Source: Phoronis australis
Taxonomy: Eukaryota > Phoronida > Phoronidae
Assembly (NCBI GenBank): GCA_002633005.1
Contig: NMRA01000429.1
Location: forward strand, 124,001-188,000
Direction of reading: 5' to 3'
Length of the DNA: 64,000 nt
In this document: positions 45,838-57,000 of the stretch, piece after piece
Numbering within the stretch: position 1 is the stretch's first letter
Layout: the number at the start of each line of letters is the position of its first letter
The notes under the pieces: generated by a model
Databases searched by the model: none
Told to the model about the DNA's origin: nothing
The model's input: the letters and a program-made list of their open reading frames with translations, nothing else
Program-made: the position numbers and the translations under genes

Positions 45838-46960
45838 CATAGAGTCTTTACAAGAGCAGACACAAACCTTTGATCCAGATTGTGAGGATGCAGGTGACAA
45901 AGAAGATAAGGACAAGGGTGAACAACAGCTCTGAATCCCTGCAAGATGACAATAGTGGCATTTATAAGAAGACATTCAGTTTAAAATTTATTCTGAGGCC
46001 TCTACACTGAAAACTCAAACATGTATCTGTGAATCTGAAACAGTGACATTGAATCGACAGATGGAATCGTAAAAGGGCAAATTTTCCCCACACCAAACAT
46101 GATGCACAGAATTTCAACCAGCAGCTGGAGTTAGCTTGCATTTATACTACAGTTGTAAGCGAGTTGAAAATTTTCACATGCCAATTAGTTACATTACAAA
46201 TGTTTTTTGCTCAACTGGACATCCTCCAAAGCACTGATACATTAGAATAAAAACTTCACACTAAAGTACGGTTTACACAAACCCAATATAAATAACTCAA
46301 ATGAAACACTGCTTCGTGCATTTCAATGTGCATTTCCATGTTTTAATATGGAACAGCAGTGACACCATCATCTGCAAAGTGCACTCATTCATAGAGTCTT
46401 TACAAGAGCAGACACAAACCTTTGATCCAGATTGTGAGGATGCAGGTGGCAAAGAAGATAAGGACTACGGTGAACAACAGCTCTGAATCCCTGTAAGATG
46501 ACAATAGTGGCATTTGTAAGAAGACATTCAGTTTAAAATTTATTCTGAGGCCTCTACACTGAGAACTCAGAAAATGTATCTATGAATCTGAACCAGTGAC
46601 ATTGAATCGACAGATGGAATCGTAAAAGGGCAAATTTTCAAAATAAGGTTTTTAGAAATCATAATTGCTCCCCACACCAAACATGATGCACAGAATTTCA
46701 ACCAGCAGCTTGCATTTATACTACAGTTGTAAGCGAGTTGAAAATTTTCACATGCAAATTAGTTACATTACAAATGTTGTTTCCTCAACTGGACATCCTC
46801 CAAAGCACTGATACATTAGAATAAAAACTTCACACTAAAGTACGGTTTACACAAACCTAATATAAATAACTCAAATGAAACACTGCTTCGTGCATTTCAA
46901 TGTGCATTTCCATGTTTTAATATGGAGCAGCAGTTACGCCATCATGTGCGAAGTGCACTC
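45838..46960 (+). repeat. Tandem duplication b, 552-base unit
   Basis: Copies begin at 45838 and 46390 with CATAGAGTCTTTACAAGAGC and run in parallel to GTGCACTCAT, with few substitutions, one insertion near 46640-46670 and one short deletion near 46705. Chance frames at 46301 and 46875 are the same sequence twice. Confidence 0.95.
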
Positions 46961-47011
46961 ATCCTTAAAAAATATCTCTAATATTTGTCTGGTAAGCTGC
47001 TTGGCTGTATT

Positions 47012-47063
47012 NNNNNNNNNNNNNNNNNNNNNNNNNNNNNNNNNNNNNNNNNNNNNNNNNNNN
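47012..47063. other. Assembly gap
   Basis: Run of 52 undetermined bases just after tandem duplication b. Single undetermined bases also occur at 3770, 10517, 12556, 17649 and 48171. Confidence 0.99.
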
Positions 47064-47375
47064 TGATGAAGGAGGGTTTAAATACAATTTGACTCACTTT
47101 ACCAGGAGCAATCACAAGATTTAAGAATGTACTTTCAGTGAATTTGTCACACCTTTATGCTTAAAACAACTTTGTTTTAATTACCAGAAGGCAAAATTTG
47201 TAGCTGAGACAGCATCATTAATATAAACGGACAGCGACTTAAGAGACTTGTAATTGATGAAAATTCCGGCTTACGTTGAAGCCCATAGCCTAATCTCTGT
47301 ATTCGATACACAACTCGAAAATTTAGCAATTCCATGACATGAGAAAACATAAGATTTGTACTCCAATCACGTGAT

Positions 47376-47774
47376 TTGACTGGCTAATTTTTTGAGGTTG
47401 TGAGTTCAAGTAATGTGCCTGGACCATGCAGATTGCAATTAACCATTTTCTCCTAACCTGCACAGTCTAAGATGGAAATACAGAGAAAAGTGGCCACCAA
47501 TAACTGAAGTTTAGCACACCTATTCTTTCTTTTAAAACTTAATGGAATAAGAAAGATCAACTTACGGTTACACTTTTGACTGGCTAATTTTTTGAGGTTG
47601 TGAGTTCAAGTAATGTACCTGGACCATGCAGATTGCAATTAACCATTTTCCCCTAACCTGCACAGTCTAAGATGGAAATACAGAGAAAAGTGGCCATCAA
47701 TAACTGAAGTTTAGCACACCTATTCTTTCTTTTAAAACTAAAAGTAATAAGAAAGATCAACTTACGGTTACACG
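47376..47774 (+). repeat. Tandem duplication c, 200-base unit
   Basis: Copies at 47376-47575 and 47576-47774, each from TTGACTGGCTAATTTTTTGA to CTTACGGTTACAC, nearly identical. Confidence 0.95.
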
Positions 47775-48049
47775 GGCCCCTGTAGGTGGTCAGTATTCTC
47801 CTAACTGGAAAAAATAAAGCAAAACTAATAAGACATTCTCAAGTATAGCCATCTTGACCAAGACTTATCCCCCCCACTGTACTCAGTACGACAAATACTG
47901 ATATGAGCTTTCTAATAAAGCTATTAGCGTGGCCAGGTGAAGTCTCTAACACATCCTACAAACATCCCCCCCTCTCCCGCCACAATTATTTACACCACCT
48001 GCCACATTGTTCTGCTAGTTGAAATTGATCTAAAAGCCCTTTTGTACTT

Positions 48050-48291
48050 AATTTCGGTCTAAGCAGAGTGTCGACATAAACTGGAAAGTTAATTGAACCG
48101 TTTTTACCGGCTTTGGATGTCTAAGTAAACTGTAGCTGATGATGTCGTCATCGAAGTAATAGCAACGTAGNATTTCGGTCTGAGCAGAGTGTCGACATAA
48201 ACTGGAAAGTTAATCGAACCGTTTTTACCGGCTTTGAATGTCTAAGTAAACTGTAGCTGATGATGTTGTCATCGAAGTAATAGCAACGTAG
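48050..48291 (+). repeat. Tandem duplication d, 121-base unit, junction marked by n
   Basis: Copies at 48050-48170 and 48172-48291, from ATTTCGGTCT to AGCAACGTAG. The single undetermined base 48171 sits exactly at the junction. Confidence 0.95.
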
Positions 48292-48604
48292 TGCAGATGC
48301 AACACTTGTACACCAGGATTTTTTAATGTGATAATTTGGGAACATTGACATGTGCAAATGGACACAAAAACCTATTTCTAATTCGATTAGTGACTACTCG
48401 AGCAAAATATGAGCAGCTTTTAGCGACGACATTACCCTGCAATTGTCGATGATAGCAGTGGCCCCTGACAATAACTTCTTCGATGTAACCGAAGTTAATC
48501 ATTCATACTACCGTACACCACAGCATCGACGCTCCGCTTGTCTGCTGTGAAGTCAACTGGCACAGTTAACTTCGATTCAGGACCGTAGTTAACCATCCAT
48601 ACTG

Positions 48605-48862
48605 ACTGCAACTCCCCAAAACATTGCCATGTCGACGTTAGAATGAAAGGGCCTTACCAGTTTTAACTACATGTTAAAACACTAACATGGTGTAACTAGT
48701 CCGGGTCAGCGTGAATCAGTACTACTACTGGTTACTGCAACTCCCCAAAACATCGCCATGTCGACGTTAGAATGAAAGGGCCTTACCAGTTTTAACTACA
48801 TGTTAAAACGCTAACATGGTGTAACTAGTCCGGGTCAGCGTGAATCAGTACTACTACTAGTA
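48605..48862 (+). repeat. Tandem duplication e, 129-base unit
   Basis: Copies from ACTGCAACTCCCCAAAACAT at 48605 and 48734 to GTGAATCAGTACTACTACT, almost identical. Confidence 0.95.
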
Positions 48863-50228
48863 CTAGTAGTATTAGAACGAAAACTGAACTGCTGATCGAA
48901 TTGTAGCCAGCCAGCTAGCTGAATGATGACTGTATATTATATAGCTTTGTACCAAGGCTAATCGAATTGAGGCTCTTCAAAATGATTCGGGTCCGATGTA
49001 TGCTGACTGAGATCAGTCACCCATCAGCGAATGCTCTGTATACGAGTCATTGAACATTTCACAAACAGCACACTTACTGACTTATACTTGTCCATCCAAA
49101 GCCTGGTATTGTTCATTTGTTGTAATGTAAAACCTTCACGAGTTCGAACATTCAGTCTTGTCCTCACTGTTTCTCACCTATGGAACGAGTCGATTACAGG
49201 TACAACGTTTGTTGGTAATGCCGCTTTTTGTACTGGCTAACACGTCTTTTTCTGAATCTCGTAGAGCAGGACGACTGCGTTTCGCCTTCGGACGTTCACT
49301 TCATAGATCTACCTCTCCCCGCCATTTGTATAAATTCTGTTGACCTCTAGATCTGTGGCTGCGCATGCGTTGTTGTAATGTTTATAATCTGTTTAGCGGT
49401 CGGGATACTAAATTCTTTGTAAACATTTCATTCGTTTGTAGTATTTACAACGATTTTTTTCAAACTTTTTGCACAAGTTGAAAGTTAATAACTTTTTGAA
49501 CTGCATGTCACATCAAAAAACCGGCTTAAACGGCGTTAAGAGGTTTTTCTTCTATAACTCGGACCATAGGCCTTTAAACAATTTCTGAGTTGTTTTTTGT
49601 TCCGTCTGAAGAAAATTTAATTTCGAAAATATCTTCTGAAAATGAAAAAAAAGTGCATCAGTAAAATCTACAAGTTTTTAAGTGGTCTCAAAAAAACTGT
49701 CGGTGAATGCATTAATTTTACTCTCAGTTCTTCCATGCGTGTTTCTCCCGAGAGGTTAGTACCTAACGTGCAGACGAGCACTCCAAATTGGAACGCTAAG
49801 TCCCGAGTGACTGCGCTGCACGCGAAAGAAGATGGCGGACGACCTTTGGACCCTGACGATAGGTATCCGGACTAGCAAATATACAAGCGGATGTTAGCCA
49901 TGGCCAGGGTCCACAGCCGGCTTTGTGCTTACTGTGAACCGCCAAGGTCTGACCCTGCAGATCCGATGACCTCCCTCATTCATCAGCGGTCGACGGGGAG
50001 GGCTGAGTTGCGATGTACAGTTCGTAGTCGTGTCCCCGGCTGATTGTCTGTGAAATGAAATCTACCCGGAAAATTTGTGTCGCTTTTAGAAACTTATCAT
50101 TAAAAAATTATTAAGGTCCCTTGAAATGTGTCGTTTATTGGCCATTTGTAAGCCGATCCTCGAACACCCCGGCCAACCCGCGATCAAGAACGCCCGGAAG
50201 ACGATCGAGAACGAGACCTTACACCAAA

Positions 50229-50253
50229 ATGGCAGACGGCAGTGAAGTACCCG
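50229..50253 (+). CDS. Possible first coding exon, unassigned
   Basis: ATGGCAGACGGCAGTGAAGT and then ACCCG, followed by GTGAGT: a good start context (ACCAAAATGG) and donor, reading MADGSEVP. It is preceded by a CG-richer 400-base stretch that could be a promoter. The downstream zinc-finger remnants on the same strand are candidate partners. Only a hint; no second exon is proven. Confidence 0.3.
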
Positions 50254-50929
50254 GTGAGTTTAAGTGTCATTTTCTTCTTAAATAGAGGCTACTTTGGTAC
50301 CAATGCGATACATCGAAAAGCGTCAGAGCTTAGCCTTTGTTGTGGATCTGAAATAATACTTGGCTTTTGCTATTTTTTGAAATAGAGACCGCAGAATGCA
50401 ATGGCTTTCGGTAAAATGACTTGCGTCTCGTAAATTCGTCAATTACTACTTGTTATTAGCAATTCCTGGGTTCTTCAGTGGACACGTGTGACGTTTATAG
50501 TTAAATCGTCCCTGGTGACACCTTTGCTAGTTATAATTTGTGAAACAATTCGAGCTATCTACCGATACAAGTAGGTCCTTGTGTGAGACGGCGATCGGGA
50601 ACGAAGCTGTTAATTCTCCATGGGGATCGTGAACGCAAAAAAATGCGATCGTGAACGCACGTTTTTTTTTCTGTGCATTTTCCTGAATAATTGTTCAAGT
50701 TAAGGTGTTATATCAATAATTTTAGAATAATACGACCATGAATTAGTTGACAGGTCAATTGTTTGTTATACTTTTACCTTTTTTATGATTTCTGTGTAAG
50801 ATGTAGCCTCACAAATATGATTAAATGCGTTTGATTTTTCAGTTGAACTGTAGCCGCATGAGGCGTCCTTCAGAGTGTTAAAATACACGCCTTCAAAAAA
50901 GAGTACCGGTAGCACAACAGCTGCATGTG

Positions 50930-51180
50930 ACAAAGGGCTGTGTATGCATGTATGTTGTGGAGCTTCGTTCAGGAAGAAATCTTTTTTGTATAACCACATG
51001 ACAATAAAACACAGTGTCACTCAAGACCTTTACCAGCCCCGTGTTGCATGGAGCAAGATTTTTTTACCGCATAAGAAAACACAATATGAAGCATAGTGCT
51101 CAGGAACCAAGTTGTTTCAGTGCCCTATCTGCGATCAATGTTTCACAGAAAGAGTAAGCCTGAGGACACTCCTTGTTGTA
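50930..51180 (+). pseudogene. C2H2 zinc-finger remnants
   Basis: Same-frame fragments: CCGASFRKKSFLYNHMTIKH at 50955-51014, the second half of a C2H2 finger with a damaged first cysteine pair, and KLFQCPICDQCFTERVSL at 51109-51162, a good first half followed by a broken helix. A stop at 51094-51096 lies between them. The arrangement (finger, linker, finger) indicates a decayed multi-finger protein inside the inverted repeat. Confidence 0.5.
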
Positions 51181-51829
51181 AGTTGTGAATGTGTCGTGCA
51201 AACAGTATGCCTCCTTCTACAGACATGAGAATCAGAATCACCATGAAATTATTCAGTCCAGTAATGAAAGTTGTTATTTCACGAAACTTTATTCAAATTT
51301 ACAGAGATTATGGTTGGTAGTTGTCTGATGTGATAGTATTTTGACGTTTTGTTTTGAACCTTTTTCCTAATTGTGTTATTTCAGCAGCATCTTTAACAAA
51401 ACTAGTGCATTTTTTGTTGTTTGGGTACATTTAAATGGCCACTCTATGTGTCATTGGGTGATTCTTACATACAATTGTTATGACCAATTAGTATTTTAAA
51501 AGAAAACTATATGTCTGCCATAACTGTAGAAACTGTTTTCATATTGTTGTTGATTCCCTGTGAGAGAATTTTATACTATTAACCTGTCCGAAATAGATTG
51601 TCTATGATTCAGTGATGATTCAGTCTAATACACTCCAAAAATAATTCGCAGGAAATGTACACTGGATTTGTTATGTTGATTTCTCTAAAGCAATGTTTAT
51701 ATCTTTTTTCCATATGACCAATTTTGAGGTATGTGTGATAAAAGATTAATAATATTGTAGAATTGCTTTAATATTGTTGTTGATTTCCTGTGTAATCACA
51801 GGCACGATCATCATCATTCTCTAACTTCA

Positions 51830-52100
51830 CTGGCGTATTTGTTTTTTTCCTTTTTCTTGCAAGAAGATTCGGCACTCGCTTTCCAGGGGCGAATTTTTGG
51901 GTTTGTGGACCTTATTACTAAAAAAAGGTACAGGGGGTTTGTTCAAGGGCCTATGAATATGCGCACTAACCCTTCGAGCCAACTTGGGTGCGCGCATATG
52001 CTAGTCGGCAATTCGCACCCTGAACTGCCAAATGGTATCTGGGAGAATTTTAGAGGGCATGGCCTCCTTGACACCCCCCTCCTAAATCCGCCACTGCTAT
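51830..52100 (+). repeat. SINE-like repeat ending in ATCCGCCACTGC
   Basis: Region with G/C homopolymers (GGGCATGGCCTCCTTGACAC then CCCCC) closing in CCTAAATCCGCCACTGC at about 52083-52099, the same tail as the SINE at 16880. Its open frame is a by-product. Confidence 0.5.
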
Positions 52101-53099
52101 CATCTGCATCAACATTTTGTTTACTCCTTGCTTACACGCCACATTTAACAATTGCTGGGTGAGTCTTAGTTTAGAACCCCTTGTTCCACTTGGTTTCGTC
52201 TAAAAGTATGTCTGTATTTCACGCCCTGATCAATCTGTTCGTTGAAGCTCGCCTCACAATAATAACAGTTAACGTGTTTCCTGAAATGAAAATAAATTCA
52301 TTTGTGAAAATATCTATAATTTAAATAGGGCTGGTGTACCCAGTTACAAACAGAGATTTCGCTGATCAACCTTTACTGACAGGTGTGTCCACCTATAATC
52401 ATATTTTATGTGGAAACACTATATTTATGTGGGTGTCCCCATTTTTGTCCACGAAAAGCGAACTTTTATTAGATAAGAAAAGTTCAAATTAAATAAGAAG
52501 CTGTTATGTATAGTCGCTCATTTTAATTTAAGGGTAATGCTATGATATTGTTTAGTTTGGAAACGAAAGTAACCGTCAGTAATGACTCAACATGTGATTA
52601 ATTCATTGCACCACACTTATTTTGTAACCTTTTTCACGTTTTATAAGTAAAAAGTTCATAACTGTTCGGCACACCACGATGCGTTCTCGATCGCATAAAC
52701 ACTACAAAAATTTGCGTTTCTGATCGCTTATCTTTGCGTTCTCGATCGCATCTTTCAACAGAAAAGTGTCGAAAAATCAGAGATCCTGACAAAACTACAA
52801 AAAACAAGCAATGTGTTATATTTTCACAAGTCATTTCTTCATAACTTCATGGTCAATTTATTGATTTAGTGCCAAAAATAACCGCAATTTGCCAAAATGA
52901 CATACGAATCTCCTTTGACTCAAGCGATGCCTCGTTCAACGTAACTTGTCTCCAATAATTGGAACAGACACCAGCCTAAACCTCTACCTGCCCTTCCTCA
53001 ATGTGTTACACTTTAAACTTATGTCTGTTTTCACATTGGAAGTAAAAACAACGTAAATTCATCAAATTTACTCACCTTGCCTGGCTTCGCTTCTCGCAA

Positions 53100-54710
53100 C
53101 CGGTTTCGTTCTCGATCGCTTTCCGGTCGTTCTCGATCGCGGGTTGGCCGGGGTGTCGAAGGAGCCTTGAAAATATAACAGAGGTAAGCAAGGATAGCGG
53201 GGTCTGAGTACCACTGAGGTCTCTCGCGCTTGGGCCGGTGTCTCCTCCGGATCTGCGCTCGGTAAAACGCCGCGGCCCGTCTTGTCGACCTGTGCGCTCT
53301 TGTGCGCTGTGTAGTTCTACATGTCCACTGCAGACCCGGCGATGAGCCAGTATCGGCGAAATCTGCGAAATTTTCCAAGTCCGCGGATTTGTGTCGTTTA
53401 TTGGCCATTTGTGTAGCTTTCAGAAACATTGAATTGAAAAGTTCCAGAAATGTGTTCCTTTCTCAAAGGTGCTTTGAAAATGTAACAAAGGTAAGCAAAT
53501 GTAGCGGGAGTGTGTGCCACTGAGGTCTCGTGCACTTGGCCGGGGTCGCCACCGACTCTGCGCTCGACGAAACGCCTGCTAGTGCCGCCTTTGCGCTGGC
53601 AGGACCGAAGCGCTGCAGTCCCCCTGCAGATCTGTCGCTACGTATGTGCGAAAATTTCGAAGTCCACAGAAATGTATCGTTTATTGGCTAGTTGTGTCGC
53701 TTTCTCAAGGAGCTTTGAAAATATAACAAGCGTAACGTAGCGGGGTGGATTGCCAGGTTTCCATTTTGGCCGGAGGCTGCCGGCTCTGCGTACGGCGAAA
53801 CGCCATCGTGGTCTACAGTGGTCAAGTCGGGCTCTGCGCTGGCGCGCGGGGCGAGGCGCTGTACGGTACCCCCATGGCCCCTGCATATCCTCCGTAATAG
53901 CGACAGTCGCGGACTGCATGGTCACGCATTCATTACCCCCAGGTTGGTGGAGGGCCCATTCGAAGGTTTGCAAACCCGGTTGTTCCGCCATCCGAAATCG
54001 AGAACCGAGTGGTGCAGGTTCAGAACGTTTCGGCAAGTTTCCCTCGCGAAACAAATTCTGTCTTTTATCGACACATTTTAAAAGGCTACTTTTCACTTTA
54101 CCCTATATCGTACCATATATCGTCAACGCAGCCAAGGGCGAAGACGGAGGCGGGCAGCTAGGTCAAGTCAACGGTTGTCGATAAAGTCCGCAGCGCCATC
54201 AAGGGCAGACGGTGGAGACGGGCTGGGTCATAAAAAGCTGACAATGAAGTTGGCTGTGCGGCGAAGGACCGACGACCCCTCAGAGTACGTCAGGCGGGCC
54301 GTGCCAAGCTGCCGGTGAAGTCAGGTGCTGGGCAGAGGTCCGTAGACCCCTCAGAGTACGTCAGGCGCCGGTGCCGGGCCAAGGTGGCAGCAATGCCGAC
54401 TGCGCGGCCAGGGCCAACGACGACTCACCGCGATGGGTAAAGGCGGGACGGGCTAAGCTGCCAACAAAGGCGGCTGCGTGGCCAAGGGCAGACGACGACT
54501 CACGGTGGGTGAGGGGGGCCGGCCAACTGTAGGCGGATGAATTTCAGGGCTAACGGCCACTCATGGTGAGTGAAGCGCGCCTCGGCCAAGCAGCGACGGC
54601 GGGCGGCTGATTTCGGCCGGGCTGTCGGTTGGGCGGCCGTGCGGCTGGGGAGCAACGGCAAGTTTTCCTTCGCTATCCGAAAACTCAAAATCAACCATCT
54701 AGCCAACACA
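53100..54710. repeat. GC- and CpG-rich island with degenerate repeats
   Basis: Sharp rise in GC against both flanks. 53390-53420 and 53665-53700 repeat TCGTTTATTGGCCATTTGTG (also at 50128). From 54120 to 54640 a degenerate array recurs every 60-90 bases with GGCCAAGG.CAGAC/GACGACTCAC and CCCCTCAGAGTACGTCAGGC (twice, 54278 and 54345). Long open frames on both strands come from the base composition. It could be a CpG-island promoter, an expressed repeat, or foreign sequence. Confidence 0.55.
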
Positions 54711-55149
54711 GGCTCCGAACTTGAACATGTAGGGACTTAGAATAATAACGTGTTTGGCTTTGACTTTTAGATTCAAGATCAAAATAATAGACCCATTAGG
54801 CCTCGTATTGTGACTCAACTCTGTTGAAAAAGTTTACTGGGTCAGACTGAAAACGAGTTAAGAGTGTGGACACTCATCGTGCACTCAGTTTGCTGATGTC
54901 GGTCAAAAGAGCACACATTGATTCAACGAATTTCTCTTGATGTCAAAGCATTTTTCTTTAGTTTCAAATTTCAAGTTTCAAAAAACCCTTTCAACTGCTC
55001 GTCACTTCGTCGATTTTTACCACATTGCAAAGCACGCCTCCTTATTTGGTATGTCAAGACGTAGACCTAGCACGTTTTCCTTATACGGAAAATGTGATCT
55101 TTGGTCTTTGAAGTAAATGAAAAAGGAGATTTCAAGCAGCAGCCAGTCT

Positions 55150-55740
55150 CCTGTCTTCTATCTGTCCCGTTTTGTGACCTCTGGGTTATGTGTGTCCCGG
55201 GTTCTGTATGTCCAGTTTTCTGCGCATCGGACGGAGCTCTATAAGTCCCGGATTTTGTGTGTGCCGGTGTGGTAGTTACCCGGATGCGTCATTCAAATCC
55301 ACGCATGCCAGACAATTTCTCCAGGGGGACAATGGCTCCTTTCACACCGTGTTCAATTTGTCTCTGGTCAGCACTTATCCAGCCAAGAAAATCAACATAA
55401 GATCGCCCTTGCGACCCAGCCAAAATTTCACAAACTAAAGGCGCATTTTCAAACAAATGGGGCTTTGCTTGATCTGACAACGACGATGAGGAGGGTGCAT
55501 AAAAATAACACGTTACTTTAGCACTTGGCAATTTTTTGTCCTATATTAGGATCGAAAAAGCACCACAAAATTGTCACGTGGGCCTAAAGTGGCAATTGTA
55601 GGTTAGCTTAGCGCCTGGACTATAACGCAACAGACCGGGACACATAGAACACAGGACCCGTAGAACGCGTTACATATAGGACCCGGAGCACATAGAACCA
55701 GAGACACATAGAACCCGAAATCCACAGGGCCTGGGTCTGA
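55150..55740. repeat. Foldback element of short CCCGGGTTCTATGTGTCC-type repeats
   Basis: The left arm (55150-55275) has several units like GTGTGTCCCGGGTTCTGTAT. The right arm (55605-55735) has the complement units such as GGACCCGGAGCACATAGAAC and GAGACACATAGAACCCG. The unit is about 18-22 bases. Unique-looking DNA lies between the arms. Confidence 0.75.
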
Positions 55741-55959
55741 TCTTTGAACTCGAAATAGAATAGGGCCGTATTGGAGTACACAGCGACACTCGAATCTCGC
55801 TGTGTTTACCCACAATGCTGAAAACATCCGTCAGACACGTTTGCTGCCTCATTTTCCGTTCTAATATAGTGCAAGAGTTTTTATAATTCTATGCTCGTCT
55901 GTGTGTTGGTTTACGCGGATGACTGTCTAATCCTAGTCTACACTTGCTGAACCAAACAT

Positions 55960-56115
55960 TAAAGCATTAAGTTCAAGCCTGAATTCGAAATTTTGAGCTG
56001 TTACTCGAAATCTCGAATTTTTACACTAATCTGTATCTCAAAACTAGAAACTCATCCGCTTAAACCATAATGTACTCGAGCATAGAGTTACGTACACTCA
56101 TCTTGAGTTTGCATT
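55960..56115 (+). repeat. Dispersed repeat, copy near VWA7
   Basis: TTCGAAATTTTGAG and CTCGAAATCTCGAATTTTTA followed by AAACCATAATGTA and ATCTTGAG. Same family as 59500-59690 and the inverted copy at 5040-5240. 56160-56500 that follows has AAAACGC repeats (GTTGAAAACGCTGGCG, TTGAAAACGC) but no gene. Confidence 0.5.
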
Positions 56116-56726
56116 GAAGTAGAACGGGAATTTTCGAGTTTCGATGTTGAATACATTTATTCAAACCGTGGCCCGGAGCAGATTATTTGAAAAGCGGGTA
56201 CGTTTTCCATACACCGCCAAAAAACGTTCTGAGAACGCTGACGTCACGATCATATTAACGTATTTGAATGTACCGGCGAAAACGCAACCTGTTGAAAACG
56301 CTGGCGTTAGTATTAGCATATTTTTGTGGACAGAAATGTTTGAAAACGCAAAGGAAAAATGAGTTTGGACGGAGAAAGATACGAAAAGGACGCGAGTGGG
56401 CGGAAACGTTTTTAAAAATAGTACAAAAGTGACACACGTGGCTGGATAATTTCTTAACATATGCATGGGGAAAGTTGATGTTTTAAATGAAAACGAGAGA
56501 AAGGACATTAGAGCAGTTATTTTTTAACCTCAATTTCAACCCGAACTTTCAAATCGAAACCTTACTCACTTTGGACCTACATGTAACAATTGTTCAGTAT
56601 CTCTGTTATGGATTAGTTCTTATCATAAGTTGCTAATGCATCTCCAGTGTTTATCTTGCAGTCGACGTAAATGTTATCTGTAGAGACACGTCGTGTTACC
56701 TGAAAGACCAAAGGAATATCTGAGCA

Positions 56727-57000
56727 ATGGATGAGCTGCAGAGTCCGCTGTTTATAGCAATTCTGCTGGCGTTTTTGTGCACGCCAGCCGACGCGTTTCT
56801 ACCCAACCATCTTAACGGTTTCCTGGGCGGAAAGAAAAACGATGACTACACGCACGAGGACATAACAGAAATTGGTATTCTGCAAGTTGTGGCGAAAATG
56901 ATGGAAGAAGACACGACAGATGGGAAGAACTTCACCGCTGGAAGTCTGACGTCACTAAATCCACTCACACCGCAGAAGTTATTTGACAAGTATTACGGGG
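56727..57000 (+). CDS. VWA7: VWA7 exon 1: signal peptide and N-terminal region
   Basis: Start in AGCAATGG; no other in-frame ATG upstream. Hydrophobic core FIAILLAFLC and small residues ADA give a standard secretory signal. After it come FLPNHLNGF and DYTHEDITEIGILQVVA. Ends KYYGG split by donor GTATGT (phase 1). Families such as fungal Het-C share a similar H.DI motif after the signal, but I make no functional claim from that. Confidence 0.92.

Larger units (their letters stand above)
50155..53165. repeat. Large inverted repeat with GATCG.GAACGCA motif
   Basis: Left arm: CCCCGGCCAACCCGCGATCA followed by AGAACGCCCGG and GATCGAGAACGAGACC at 50167-50217, then GCGATCGTGAACGCA units near 50588-50665. 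Right arm: the reverse complements at 53100-53160 (GTTCTCGATCGCGGGTTGGC) and 52675-52755 (TGCGTTCTCGATCGCA units). The 1.9 kb between holds zinc-finger remnants. Arms are diverged, so this is an old foldback element or an inverted segmental duplication. Confidence 0.75.

Noticed and set aside
53638-54184. Overlapping long frames on both strands
   Set aside because: All follow from the GC-rich repeat island, where stops are rare; the translations show no family.
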